Assembly: GCF_018614585.1 (NCBI RefSeq)
Contig: NZ_JAGGOI010000005.1
Span: forward strand, 1-64,000
From: Streptomyces sp. ISL-1
GTDB lineage: Bacteria > Actinomycetota > Actinomycetes > Streptomycetales > Streptomycetaceae
Length of the DNA stretch: 64,000 bases
Direction: 5' to 3'
Shown one piece after another: positions 53,131 through 61,818 of this stretch. The stretch's first letter is position 1, and the number at the start of each line of letters is the position of its first letter. A program made the translations under genes and the position numbers. The notes under the pieces were generated by a model, which was given only the letters and a program-made list of their open reading frames with translations, was not told the origin of the DNA and searched no databases.

Positions 53131-53590
53131 TCAGTGAGAGCAGGATTCCCTCGCCACCTTGCCGGGATTGCGCTGAGCGTTCTCCCAAGCGGCAGCACCC
53201 GCCTCGAAGTTCTGCTGCAGTGGACCGTCCTTCACGACCCCCACGAGTTCGCCGCGCTGATCGGCCCGGACTTGGGTAGTGCCGCCCTGGTTGTTGTACA
53301 TCGAGTGGCTGCCGTACCGACGAAGATCCGCGGGTGTTCCAGGCCCCGCGTCGCGCGCCCGCGGTCGTTGTTCCAGCTCTCCGCGTCACGCCATGCCGCG
53401 ACGTCGTGACCGCCGTGGGCGCTCAGCAGCAGCCGGTCCCGGGTCCGGACGTTCCCGTTCTTGCGCCGTGCGTCCCCCGGCTGCAGTCGCAGCGTCCGTG
53501 CTGCGCCGGCCCGGCGACCCTCCCGGTCGTTGGGGGCGCGACGGTACCTCCCCGGGAGGGTGCCGTGGAGGACGCCGTAGGGCCGTAATG
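53131..53590 (-). pseudogene. Decayed unknown gene on the minus strand
   Basis: Coherent protein-like sequence appears in two frames. From about 53590 leftward: LHGTLPGRYRRAPNDREGRR, then VRTRDRLLLSAHGGHDVAAW and RDAESWNNDRGRA. After a one-base shift near 53310: YGSHSMYNNQGGTTQVRADQ, RGELVGVVKDGPLQQNFEAG and AAAWENAQRNPGKVA, ending at a stop (53131-53133). The residues look like a secreted enzyme or toxin-like domain (HDVAAW, GSHSMY), but I cannot name a family. There is no credible start. The rest of 53036-53738 holds nothing else recognisable. Confidence 0.5.
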
Positions 53591-53738
53591 CCTGGACGCC
53601 GGCTCCGCAGCACTGGAGGAGCCGTCGTCACTCGGATGGTCGGCAGTCTTCACCCGCATGCTTCGCGGGTCGCGCCGTCTCGGCGCCGCTCGGAAATGCT
53701 GAGGTCCCAGCCGCCCCACCTCCAGAAATGGGAACAGC

Positions 53739-54260
53739 ATGCCTTTGTCGTCCGTCCTCGGCCCGTGGATACGTTCGCGTCACGGGTACGCGGTCGCAGT
53801 GGTCCTCACCGCGACACTGTTCGCCGCCGCCGGGCCCGCTGCCGCCGACGCAGCGCCAGTGGTGGCCGCGGGGCCGGCCGCCCAACGCCCCATCAATGCC
53901 TCCGCGTTCATGGACAGGGCCACCGCGGCTGCCTGGCGGACCGTTCCGTCGTGGGCCCTGGTCGCCGCCCATGACAAGTCCATCGCCGCCGACCTGGAGC
54001 GGTTCGAGGCCGAACGCGCCCGCTCGCACACCGTCGGGGTCGACTCCTCCCACGTCGCCATGATCACCCACCCCGACGCCGTCACGGATCTCATCGTGGC
54101 AGCCACCGGTGCTCAGGCGCCCGCGAAGGCGAACCTGGCTGATAGGAGCTCCTCCAGGACCCGGGCACTTGTTGCCGGCGGTGGTATCGCGGTGGCCGCG
54201 GTGCTCACGGGCGCGGGCCTCGTCGCGGTATCCCGCAAGCGACGCAATTCCGTACGCTGA
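53739..54260 (+). pseudogene. Secreted alpha/beta hydrolase with its core deleted
   Basis: The open frame (173 residues) keeps a signal peptide (YAVAVVLTATLFAAAGPAAADA) and then jumps straight to the C-terminal end of an alpha/beta hydrolase: MDRATAAAWRTVPSWALVAAHDKSI, RARSHTVGVDSSHVAMITHPDAV with the catalytic His in SSHVAM. A C-terminal membrane segment (ALVAGGGIAVAAVLTGAGLVAV) and positive tail follow. The nucleophile elbow (GxSxG) and central sheet are missing, although the frame is intact, so a precise internal deletion is likely. It may still be translated and exported. Confidence 0.65.
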
Positions 54261-54282
54261 CGACCGGGCACTGACGGCCGCG

Positions 54283-55482
54283 TCAGCCGTGGCCGGTAGC
54301 GCGAAGGGCACGGAAGAACGACCGTACGTCGTCGACCAGCAGGTCCGGCTCCTCCATCGCGGGGAAGTGCCCACCCCGGTCGAACTCCGTCCAGCGCACG
54401 ATCGAGTTCGTCTGCTCCGCGATGTGCCGCAGCGGAATGAAGTTCTCGTGCGGGAAGACGGCCAGCGCGGTCGGCGCGGTCGACGGCTCGGGCGGCGCGC
54501 CCCAGTAGTCGGCGTGCGCCCTCTCGTAGTAGATGCGGGCGGACGAACCGGCAGTGCCGGTAAGCCAGTACAGCATCACGTTGGTGAGCAGCTGGTCGCG
54601 GTCGACTGCGTCCTCAGGGCGGTCCGGTGAATCGGTCCACTCCTTGAACTTCTCGGCGATCCAGGCCAGTTGGCCGACCGGTGAGTCGGTCAGCCCGTAC
54701 GCCAGCGTCTGTGGCCGGGTGGACTGGATGTCGGCGTAACCCTGGCTGTCGCGGCGCCACTGCCGGCTCCGTTCCCACGAGGCCAGTGTGCGCTCACGCT
54801 CCGCCTGGCTGAGCGCGGCCAGCTCGTCGGCGTCCGGCTCCTCGGCCGCGGCTGAGCCCGGCAACAGGTTCAGGTGTACGCCGATGACCTGGTCGGGGCA
54901 GGTGCGGCCGAGCTCGCGGGAAACGGCCGAGCCCCAGTCGCCGCCCTGAGTGCCGTACCGACGGTAGCCCAGACGCCGCATCAGCTCCGCGAATGCGGCG
55001 GCGACCCTGCGGAACTCCCAGCCCGTCTGCCGCGTCGGCCCGGACAGCCCGAATCCCGGGATGCTCGGCAGCACCAGGTGGAACGCGTCGGACGGATCGC
55101 CCCCGTGGGCTCGCGGGTCTGACAGCGGACCGGCGATGTCGGCGAACTCGACGATCGAGCCGGGCCAGCCGTGCGTCATGATCAGCGGCGTCGCGTCCGG
55201 TTCCGGAGACCGGATGTGGGCGAAATGGACGTGTGCCCCGTCGATGGTGGTGGTGAACTGCGGCCACTCGTTCAGCCGGGCTTCCGCGGCGCGCCAGTCG
55301 TACTCGTGCCGCCAGTACCGCGCCAGCTCCTTGAGGTAGTCACGCGGGATGCCGTAGGCCCAGCCGACCTTGGGCAGTTCGTCCGGCCATCGGGTCCGGT
55401 CCAGACGCTCCTGCAAGTCGTCCAGGTCGCCTTGGGGAATGTCGATGCGGAACGGGCGGATGCTTTCGGTGGGGCTGGTCAT
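54283..55482 (-). CDS. Epoxide hydrolase (EHN domain, alpha/beta hydrolase)
   Basis: The 399-residue protein begins with the EHN lid (IRPFRIDIPQGDLDDLQERL, TRWPDELPKVGWAYG) followed by the hydrolase core: oxyanion HGWPGS in LIMTHGWPGSIVEFADI, nucleophile Asp in GTQGGDWGSAV, and catalytic His in FDRGGHFPAMEEPDLL. It opens epoxides to diols in the cytosol, perhaps detoxifying or processing natural products. ATG 55482 is the start. Its gene end lies 22 bp from the truncated hydrolase gene (convergent). Confidence 0.88.
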   Translation of the reverse strand: MTSPTESIRPFRIDIPQGDLDDLQERLDRTRWPDELPKVGWAYGIPRDYLKELARYWRHEYDWRAAEARLNEWPQFTTTIDGAHVHFAHIRSPEPDATPLIMTHGWPGSIVEFADIAGPLSDPRAHGGDPSDAFHLVLPSIPGFGLSGPTRQTGWEFRRVAAAFAELMRRLGYRRYGTQGGDWGSAVSRELGRTCPDQVIGVHLNLLPGSAAAEEPDADELAALSQAERERTLASWERSRQWRRDSQGYADIQSTRPQTLAYGLTDSPVGQLAWIAEKFKEWTDSPDRPEDAVDRDQLLTNVMLYWLTGTAGSSARIYYERAHADYWGAPPEPSTAPTALAVFPHENFIPLRHIAEQTNSIVRWTEFDRGGHFPAMEEPDLLVDDVRSFFRALRATGHG

Positions 55483-55640
55483 GAGTGCGCATGCTAGGTA
55501 CGCCCCGCCAGGAAAGCGAACGAGATCTGTGTGCCGAAGCGGACGGGTGATGAAGAGCCTCTGACCCGTGCTGGGGCGCTGCCCCGTCGCCGAGCCGCCG
55601 GCACACCGAAGGCGGGCGTGACCACGGACAAGGCACGCCG

Positions 55641-56417
55641 TCAGGGCGTCGGGATGCCGCCGGGGCGGGCCGGGCGTCCGAAGCGTACGGGGACGCCTGG
55701 CGAGTACAGCACGCTCACCGGATCGCCGACCGGCTTGGGGAGTCCCGCGGCCACGATGAGGTTCTCGTCGCACTCGACCAGGTCAGCTCGGTGCAGGGGC
55801 CAGCGTGGGTGGGTGTTCGGCAGGTACATCTGCCGTCCGAGGAAGGTGTTGTGCATGCCCCAGCGGGCGGTCAGGAAGTGCTCCAGGGCGGTGGGATCCT
55901 CGACGCTTTCCCTGATGCGTACGGTGATCCGGCTGTGCGCGCCGCTCGGCCCCGGCCAGCGCCTGGCGCTTGTGTAGGTGATGGTGTCGTCGCGGTGGCG
56001 GACCGTCATCCGGGACCACAGGTACGGCAACCGGAACGCCGTTCGGGCAACCGCTACCGGTATGAGGCGTGAGGCGTCGAGCGAGCGGAAGACGACGCCG
56101 CGCCGCCCGTGGGCGTCGACCGAGTAGAGGCGGACATTGGTCTCGGGGAAGGTTCCCAGATAGGGGACGCCGGGGAGGCGAAACCAGCCGACACGGTGCA
56201 TACGGAAGGCTACGAGGCCGACATAGGTGACCCCGTCCAGGGTGTCGGGGACGGTTCCGGCCGGCAGGAGGGGAGCCACGTCCGCCGGGTCGACGGCCCA
56301 GTGCAGGAACGCCAGGTCGAGCCACGACTGGGTGAGCAGCGGATTCGCTGTGGTGCTGGGCGGGTCGGCCGTTATCGGTTCCGGGGCGAGCGGTGTGAGC
56401 GACACGGCGCCCAGCAT
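55641..56417 (-). CDS. YqjF/DUF2071 family protein
   Basis: A 258-residue soluble protein with the DUF2071 pattern: QSWLDLAFLHWAVDPADVAPLLPAG, LDGVTYVGLVAFRMH, LGTFPETNVRLYS, GVVFRSLDASRLIPVAVAR and FLTARWGMHNTF. The family is widespread in actinobacteria and resembles acetoacetate decarboxylase-fold proteins, but no reaction is established for it. ATG 56417 precedes the conserved part; upstream frames are poor. It runs in the same direction as the epoxide hydrolase gene, 158 bp apart, with no sign of coupling. Confidence 0.82.
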   Translation of the reverse strand: MLGAVSLTPLAPEPITADPPSTTANPLLTQSWLDLAFLHWAVDPADVAPLLPAGTVPDTLDGVTYVGLVAFRMHRVGWFRLPGVPYLGTFPETNVRLYSVDAHGRRGVVFRSLDASRLIPVAVARTAFRLPYLWSRMTVRHRDDTITYTSARRWPGPSGAHSRITVRIRESVEDPTALEHFLTARWGMHNTFLGRQMYLPNTHPRWPLHRADLVECDENLIVAAGLPKPVGDPVSVLYSPGVPVRFGRPARPGGIPTP

Positions 56418-56596
56418 CGCAGACGCCTTTGACCCGGCTTGGCCCCACCCTGCTGTCCTCGTTGGAGTGGCCGGTGAGCGATGCGTAGAGCGGCGAGCAG
56501 TGCGTGGAGCAAGGGGATCTGCGGGGCGGTGGCCACCGGGGCCGGGGGAGCTCCTCGCTAGGCGGCAATCGCCCGGGTATGGGCAAGTTTGTCGAG

Positions 56597-56992
56597 TTAG
56601 TCCGGTCCCGCCGCCTCGGCGCGAACGATGAGCCGCCAATAGACCGGCGCGGCGAGCAGGTCCAGCGCAAGCTCCAGATCGGTATCCGCAGGCAGCTCGC
56701 CGCGCTCGATCGCCCGCTGGAACATCTCCATCGCAACCTCGCGCCTCGGCGCGCCGATCATGGCTTTGCTGAACTCGCCCAGCTCCGGGTCGCGGGCCGT
56801 CTCGGCCACGAGGTCGGGCAGAATCCGGGAGAACCGGGGGTGTGTCAGCCACTCCATCAGCGCGTCAAGGCTCGCGCGCAGGTCGCCGCGGAGTGAGCCG
56901 GTGTCCGGGACCACGGCCAGCGCCACGCCGAACGCATCACCGGCCGCCCGGCCCGCGGCTTCCGCGAATTCGCCGAAAGCGAGATCCGCTGA
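56597..56992 (-). pseudogene. TetR regulator lacking its DNA-binding domain
   Basis: The frame from the edge of the monooxygenase gene to the stop at 56597 encodes only the C-terminal ligand domain of a TetR_C_11-like regulator: VVPDTGSLRGDLRASLDALM, HPRFSRILPDLVAETARDPEL, RREVAMEMFQRAIERGELP and LALDLLAAPVYWRLIVR. The helix-turn-helix half is missing; the upstream sequence is the coding end of the FAD monooxygenase gene. GTG 56926 could start a 109-residue product. A deletion joining the two genes is the simplest explanation. Confidence 0.7.
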
Positions 56993-56993
56993 T

Positions 56994-58550
56994 TCAGTTG
57001 CTGTCCGCCGCCTGATCAGCCGGCGGCAGCCACCGGTCGAGGTAACTGAGGAGACCGGTCAGGTCCGTGCCCCCGGCCCGGTATCCGATATAGCCGTCCG
57101 GCCGGATCAGGCAGTGGGTGATGCCCCGCCAAGGGCCGCTCGTGCCGAGCGTGTGGACATGGAGCAGGTCGTCGCGACCGCCGGTGGTCGCCGCGATCCG
57201 TTCCGTGTCCCACACTTCGCGGCGCCCGCACAGGAGCAGGTGGTAGCCGGGAGCGGCCGTCATCGCGTGCAGGCCGCCGGGGGAGTCCGGCAGCCGGTCA
57301 CCTGCCCGCGGACCGTGCCCGGGCGGACGCCCGCCCTCGGTCGTGGCGAGGCTGCGCCGGTAGTGGATGGCCAGCTGCGAGACCGTACGGAAGGCCGCGG
57401 CGCGGAGGAAGGGAAGGCGCAGGATCAGCGGTGCGAGACGGGGTGCGACGCGGGCGCGGGCCAGCTTGAGCAGTGGATTGCGGCCGGTGGCGATGGTGAA
57501 CGCGCGGTCGGTGAAGCGCAGCACGTTGCGGCCGACCGGGGCGCGTTCGCTCTCGTAGGTGTCCAGCAGGGCGTCCGGGGCGTCGCCGCGGCAGACGAGG
57601 GCGAGCTTCCAGCCCAGATTGAGCGAATCCTGGATACCGGTGTTCATGCCCTGGGCCCCGGCGGGGCTGTGGATGTGGGCGGCGTCGCCGGCGAGGAAGG
57701 CGCGTCCGGCGCGGTAGTTCTTGGCGCCGCGGTTGTAGAGCTTGAAGTCGGTCATCCATTCGGGGTCCCGCAGGCGCAGCGGGTCGCTGACATAGCGGTC
57801 GACGATCGCCTGCAGCTGCCCGAGCGCCGGCGGACTTTCGGCGTCGGTGTCACCCGGCGGGCGCATCGCGAGCATCCGCCAGCTCGCCGGTGAGACCAGC
57901 GGGAAGAAGAACAGCACCCCGGCGTCGGTCATGTACACGTGGGCAGCGCCCTTTTCCAGACCGTCCACTTCCAGGTCCGCGAGCGCGAACGTCTGCGGGT
58001 AGGCGTAGCCCTCGAAGCCGATACCGGCCTGCTCGCGGACCGTGCTGCGCGCCCCGTCGCAGCCGACGACATAGCGGGCGGTCACCTCCTCCTCGCTGCC
58101 GTCCTGATGCCTCAACCGGCATGCCGAAAAAACGTTTTCGGCCGTCAGATCCAGCAGCTCGGTGCCCCGTTCGACAGTCGTGCCGACCGTGGCGAGATGG
58201 CTGTCGAGCACGCTCTCCGTCTCGGCCTGGGACAGGAAGAGCAGGTAGGGGTACGGGGTGTCGGCGACGCCGATGTCGAACAGCGGCAGCCGCACGGTAC
58301 GACCCGGAAGGTGCATCCGCAGCTGCACGGCCGGGTTCCCGCGCGCGACCAATTCGTCCGTCACGCCGAACGGGGAGAGGGCTTCCAGGGTTCGGGGCTG
58401 GATGGCAAGCGCCCGTGATTCCCGGGCCCGGTCGAGGTGCCGGTCGATGATCCGGAACCGAGCCCCGTACGCATGCAACTGCGCCGCGAGGGCCAACCCG
58501 GTGGGCCCCGCGCCCACCACCAGCACATCAAGGGATCGACTCGCAGCCAT
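56994..58550 (-). CDS. FAD-dependent aromatic monooxygenase
   Basis: A 518-residue class A flavoprotein hydroxylase: GxGxxG in VLVVGAGPTGLALAAQL, DG motif VVGCDGARSTVRE and GD motif AFLAGDAAHIHSPAGAQGMN, TGIQDSLNLGWKLALV. The C-terminal thioredoxin-like extension (about 400-518) is that of the PgaE/MhpA/rifampicin-monooxygenase group, acting on polyketides, phenols or antibiotics with NAD(P)H and oxygen. ATG 58550 begins the Rossmann fold. Its 3' end touches the TetR remnant, which may once have regulated it. Confidence 0.88.
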   Translation of the reverse strand: MAASRSLDVLVVGAGPTGLALAAQLHAYGARFRIIDRHLDRARESRALAIQPRTLEALSPFGVTDELVARGNPAVQLRMHLPGRTVRLPLFDIGVADTPYPYLLFLSQAETESVLDSHLATVGTTVERGTELLDLTAENVFSACRLRHQDGSEEEVTARYVVGCDGARSTVREQAGIGFEGYAYPQTFALADLEVDGLEKGAAHVYMTDAGVLFFFPLVSPASWRMLAMRPPGDTDAESPPALGQLQAIVDRYVSDPLRLRDPEWMTDFKLYNRGAKNYRAGRAFLAGDAAHIHSPAGAQGMNTGIQDSLNLGWKLALVCRGDAPDALLDTYESERAPVGRNVLRFTDRAFTIATGRNPLLKLARARVAPRLAPLILRLPFLRAAAFRTVSQLAIHYRRSLATTEGGRPPGHGPRAGDRLPDSPGGLHAMTAAPGYHLLLCGRREVWDTERIAATTGGRDDLLHVHTLGTSGPWRGITHCLIRPDGYIGYRAGGTDLTGLLSYLDRWLPPADQAADSN

Positions 58551-58696
58551 GGCAGCAGTGTGCCGCCGAAGTGCCCCGCCGCGCTTGCCGGGCTCGAAAA
58601 ACCGGACCGTCGAGCGTGGAGAGCCTGGCGGCGATCGAGGCATCCGCTCGGATCGGGTCAGCGTCGACTGACGCCATCATGGGCCGATATCCTTAC

Positions 58697-58718
58697 ATCA
58701 ACTGGAACTGATACCAGT
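58697..58718 (+). promoter_or_regulatory. Possible ArsR-type operator
   Basis: ATCA-N8-TGAT (58697-58712) overlaps ACTGG-N8-CCAGT (58701-58718), about 65-85 bp upstream of the arsC remnant. Its ATCA...TGAT form recalls ArsR/SmtB sites. No ArsR gene is in the window, so this is tentative. Confidence 0.25.
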
Positions 58719-58783
58719 CCGGACTGAGTGGAAGGGCCGCGCACCCGCGTCGGACCACTCCGCATACTCGGCAAAGGAATCCG

Positions 58784-59056
58784 ATGGTCTCCAGCCCGCT
58801 CGCCTCCGTGCTGTTCGTCCGTGTCCACAACGCCGGACGTTCGCAGACGGCCGCCGGATTCCTCACCCACCTCGCGGGCGAGCTGATCGAGGTCTGCGGC
58901 GATGTGCGCCCGGTCTTCCCCGGCAGGAAGTACCTCGACCGGGATCTTAAAGACCCGGCGGGCCAGGGCGTCGAGGCCGTACGGACCATCCGGGGCGAGA
59001 TCAGGACTCTCGTCGAGGGCCTCATCGCCGAGGCCGCGCCGGAGGCCGCGAAGTGA
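58784..59056 (+). pseudogene. arsC: Arsenate reductase (ArsC, LMW phosphatase type), internally deleted and catalytically altered
   Basis: The 90-residue frame starts VLFVRVHNAGRSQTAAGFLTHLAG, where functional ArsC has VCVHNAGRSQ. The catalytic Cys is Arg (codon CGT instead of TGT, one transition). After LIEV it jumps to CGDVRPVFPGRKYLD and [18 protein letters not shown], missing roughly 45-50 residues of the family's middle. The frame is intact and its stop overlaps the thioredoxin reductase start (GTGA), so its translation may still serve to couple that gene. It cannot reduce arsenate. Confidence 0.8.
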
Positions 59057-60030
59057 CCAGCGAGAACGAGATCCTGACCAGCCCGAACGAGATCCGCAAC
59101 GTCATCGTCGTTGGTTCCGGGCCGGCCGGCTACGCCGCCGCCCTCTACGCCGCCCGCGCCTCCCTCGAGCCGCTGGTGTTCGAGGGTTCGGTGACCGCGG
59201 GCGGAGCGCTGGCCCAGACGACCGAGGTGGAGAACTTCCCCGGTTTCCGCGACGGCATCATGGGCCCGGACCTCATGGACAACATGCGCGCCCAGGCCGC
59301 CCGGTTCGGCGCCGAACTGATCCCCGACGACGTCGTCATCCTCGACCTCACCGGCGACATCAAGACCGTCACCGACACCGCCGGCACGGTCCACCGCACC
59401 AAGGCCGTGATCGTCGCGACCGGCTCACAGCACCGCAAGCTGAACCTGGCGGGCGAGGACGCGCTCTCCGGCCGCGGTGTCTCGTACTGCGCGACCTGCG
59501 ACGGATTCTTCTTCCGCGACCACGACATCGTGGTCGTCGGCGGCGGCGACACGGCGATGGAGGAGGCGACGTTCCTCTCCCGGTTCGCGCGCTCCGTCAC
59601 CGTCGTCCACCGACGCGACACGCTGCGAGCCTCCAAAGCCATGCAGGAGCGTGCCTTCGCAGACCCGAAGATCTCGTTCGTCTGGAACAGCGAAGTCGTC
59701 GAACTCCATGAGAGGGACGGCAAGCTGGCCGGCCTCACCCTGCGCAGCACCAGGACCGGCGAGACGTCCGAACTCCCCGCCACCGGCCTGTTCGTGGCCA
59801 TCGGCCACGACCCGCGCACCGAACTGGTCCAGGGTCAGCTGGAGTTGGAAGAGGACGGCTACGTCAAAGTCGCCTCGCCCTCCACCCGTACGAGCATCCC
59901 CGGCGTCTTCGCCGCGGGCGACGTCGTGGACCACACCTACCGTCAGGCCGTCACTGCCGGAGGCTCGGGCTGTGCCTCGGCTCTGGACGCCGAGCGCTAC
60001 CTCGCCGCCCTCGCGGACAACGACAAGTAA
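59053..60030 (+). CDS. trxB: Thioredoxin-disulfide reductase (ars-operon type)
   Basis: The 325-residue flavoenzyme is complete: FAD site [16 protein letters not shown], redox pair CATC in [18 protein letters not shown] site [18 protein letters not shown] and FAD-binding end [18 protein letters not shown]. It reduces thioredoxin with NADPH in the cytosol. GTG 59053 overlaps the stop codon of the arsC remnant. Streptomyces arsenic operons often end in such a dedicated reductase (called arsT in some reports), so this is probably the surviving tail of a lost ars operon rather than the cell's main TrxB. Confidence 0.88.
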   Translation: MTSENEILTSPNEIRNVIVVGSGPAGYAAALYAARASLEPLVFEGSVTAGGALAQTTEVENFPGFRDGIMGPDLMDNMRAQAARFGAELIPDDVVILDLTGDIKTVTDTAGTVHRTKAVIVATGSQHRKLNLAGEDALSGRGVSYCATCDGFFFRDHDIVVVGGGDTAMEEATFLSRFARSVTVVHRRDTLRASKAMQERAFADPKISFVWNSEVVELHERDGKLAGLTLRSTRTGETSELPATGLFVAIGHDPRTELVQGQLELEEDGYVKVASPSTRTSIPGVFAAGDVVDHTYRQAVTAGGSGCASALDAERYLAALADNDK

Positions 60031-60094
60031 GCGACAAGTAAACGACAGCAAACGACAAGCAGAGGCACCCGCGGTCGTGCCCGGCAGAGGCTCC

Positions 60095-60133
60095 GGCCCG
60101 CGGCAGCCGGCATCTGCCGGGCTGCCGCGGGCC
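60095..60133. terminator. Bidirectional hairpin terminator
   Basis: ggcccgcggcagc (60095-60107) pairs perfectly with gctgccgcgggcc (60121-60133). It is centred between the convergent thioredoxin reductase and phytase genes and can serve both. Confidence 0.8.
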
Positions 60134-60153
60134 GTCACCTCAGGTCCTCTGCG

Positions 60154-61470
60154 TCACATGTCGGCGGCGTCGACCACCTTGCCGAGGTCGACGAACTTGA
60201 AGCCGGTCGCCTCCCTGTCGCCGCCCTGGCCGTCCGGCACCGCGGGCGTCTCGTGCCCGTCCTGGACAACGAGGAGGCCGCGGGGATAGCGAGCGCCGAG
60301 CGGCTGGTTGAGCACAGCCGCGCCGTCGCACTCCTCGCTGCCGTCGAGCGTGCCCGAGGCGGGGCCGACCCGGAAGCCGCCCTCATACTCGTTGTGCTCG
60401 GAGATCTCCCGGTCGTACAGCGCGAACGTGTCGTCGCCCTGGCTGGAGGCCATCAGATAGCCGTCGCCGTCGGGCTCCTGGAACAGCGTCAGGCCCTCGA
60501 CGTCGGCCGACAGTCGCTTGCCGCCGTAGCCGGGATCGGCGCCCAGGGTGCACTCCTCGGTCTGTTCGTCGTAGACGCCGGGGATGCCGTATTCCTTGAC
60601 CTTGTGGATCAGTACGGGCTTGCCGGTGAGGTCGGCACGCATCCGCCAGATGCCGATGTCCTCCTGGCCGGCGTAGAGCACCCCGTTGGCCGGGTCGACG
60701 ACCATGCCCTCGACCTGCGGCAGTTCGTCGGGTTCGGCGCACGGGCTCCAGCTCGCGCCGTTGGGAAGGCGGAAGGACGACGGCAGTTCGATCGTGCGAA
60801 CCTTGCGGTAACCGACCGTGCCTGCCGCCGTCGGCTTCAGCTCCAGGAGCGCGACTGCCGTCCTGTTGCGCCGGCTGACGAGCGCGTACGAACGCCCACT
60901 GCTCTTGTCCGTCCAGGTGGCCAGGCCATACGCGGTCCGCTGCTCGTTGATCTCGGACTGACTCGTGGAGAACACGGGCGCGGCCGCCGGACCCGTGACA
61001 TCGGTCAGCGGGCGTCCCGGTCGCGACGGGTCGATGCGGTAGACGCGCAGCCGGTCATTGCCCCGGTCGCTCACCACCGCGAAATCCGCGCGGCCGTCCG
61101 GCGTGCGCAGTCCGGGGACGAGGTCGACGTTGTTGAACCGGCCCGGCGCGTCCCCCTGGCCGGGCGGCGCGGGCGCGGGAATCGACTGGACCGGCCTGGC
61201 ATCGAGGTCGTAGACCCGCAGGCCGCCTTCCTTCGCCGTGGCGACGACCAGGCTGCGTGCCGGATCGGCGGCGTTACGCCAGATCGCGGGGTCGTCGGCG
61301 TTGGCGTTGCCGCCCGCCGCGTCGTCGTAGAGGGCCGGGGTCTCCGCGGTGGGGGTCACCGTGGGCGGAGCGGAGGAGCGGGCCTGCGCGGGGGCCGGGG
61401 TGAGGAGTGCGACGAGCGCGGCGCCGAGAGCGGCGGCTGCCGCCGGTCGGGGAGAGCGGTGCAGTCTCAC
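60154..61470 (-). CDS. Secreted beta-propeller phytase
   Basis: The 438-residue protein starts at GTG 61470 (AAGGAAG upstream). It has a signal peptide (AAAAALGAALVALLTPAPAQA) and a six-bladed BPP-type propeller: DDAAGGNANADDPAIWRNAA (calcium/phosphate-binding start), RFNNVDLVPGLRTPDGR, ASDRGNDRLRVYRID-like VVSDRGNDRLRVYRID, QVEGMVVDPANGVLYAGQEDIGIW, DVEGLTLFQEPDGDGYLMASSQGDDTF in parts, and NQPLGARYPRGLLVVQDG. It releases phosphate from phytate outside the cell, so phosphate control is plausible, though no PHO box was identified. Confidence 0.88.
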   Translation of the reverse strand: MRLHRSPRPAAAAALGAALVALLTPAPAQARSSAPPTVTPTAETPALYDDAAGGNANADDPAIWRNAADPARSLVVATAKEGGLRVYDLDARPVQSIPAPAPPGQGDAPGRFNNVDLVPGLRTPDGRADFAVVSDRGNDRLRVYRIDPSRPGRPLTDVTGPAAAPVFSTSQSEINEQRTAYGLATWTDKSSGRSYALVSRRNRTAVALLELKPTAAGTVGYRKVRTIELPSSFRLPNGASWSPCAEPDELPQVEGMVVDPANGVLYAGQEDIGIWRMRADLTGKPVLIHKVKEYGIPGVYDEQTEECTLGADPGYGGKRLSADVEGLTLFQEPDGDGYLMASSQGDDTFALYDREISEHNEYEGGFRVGPASGTLDGSEECDGAAVLNQPLGARYPRGLLVVQDGHETPAVPDGQGGDREATGFKFVDLGKVVDAADM

Positions 61471-61700
61471 TGGCGCTTCCTTAATGTCGGGGACATGCCG
61501 ATGGTCCGTCAGGGAGCATCCGGCGAAAGGGCGGCGCCAGGCCGTCATCCAGGTGATGGGGCCGTGTTCGGATGGTGAATTCGCCCGTGCGGCGACGTGC
61601 CGCGGGATCTCGGCGACTGCCGGTTCGGGGGCCACACTCCCATTCTCGGCGAGGGAGCTGAATCTCGCGCCCTCAGCAGTTCGCACCCGCAGCGATGAAG
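61471..61700. other. Phytase upstream region
   Basis: The 230 bp between the phytase start and the terminator hairpin at 61701 contain no recognised gene. The region should hold the phytase promoter. No direct repeats resembling a PhoP box were clearly seen. Confidence 0.4.
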
Positions 61701-61725
61701 GCCCGGACCGCACAACGGTCCGGGC
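61701..61725 (-). terminator. Hairpin terminator of the sugar transporter operon
   Basis: gcccggaccg (61701-61710) and cggtccgggc (61716-61725) form a perfect 10-bp stem with a cacaa loop. It lies about 95 bp beyond the stop of the minus-strand permease gene. The interval is rich in ggtcgc/gcggcc short repeats. Confidence 0.8.
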
Positions 61726-61818
61726 GATCATGTGCTTGTCGTCGGCGATGGTGCCGGTCGCGGTCGCGGTCGCGCAGTCGCGGCCTCGGTTGCGGCCTCG
61801 GCCGCGACGATGCGGCGG

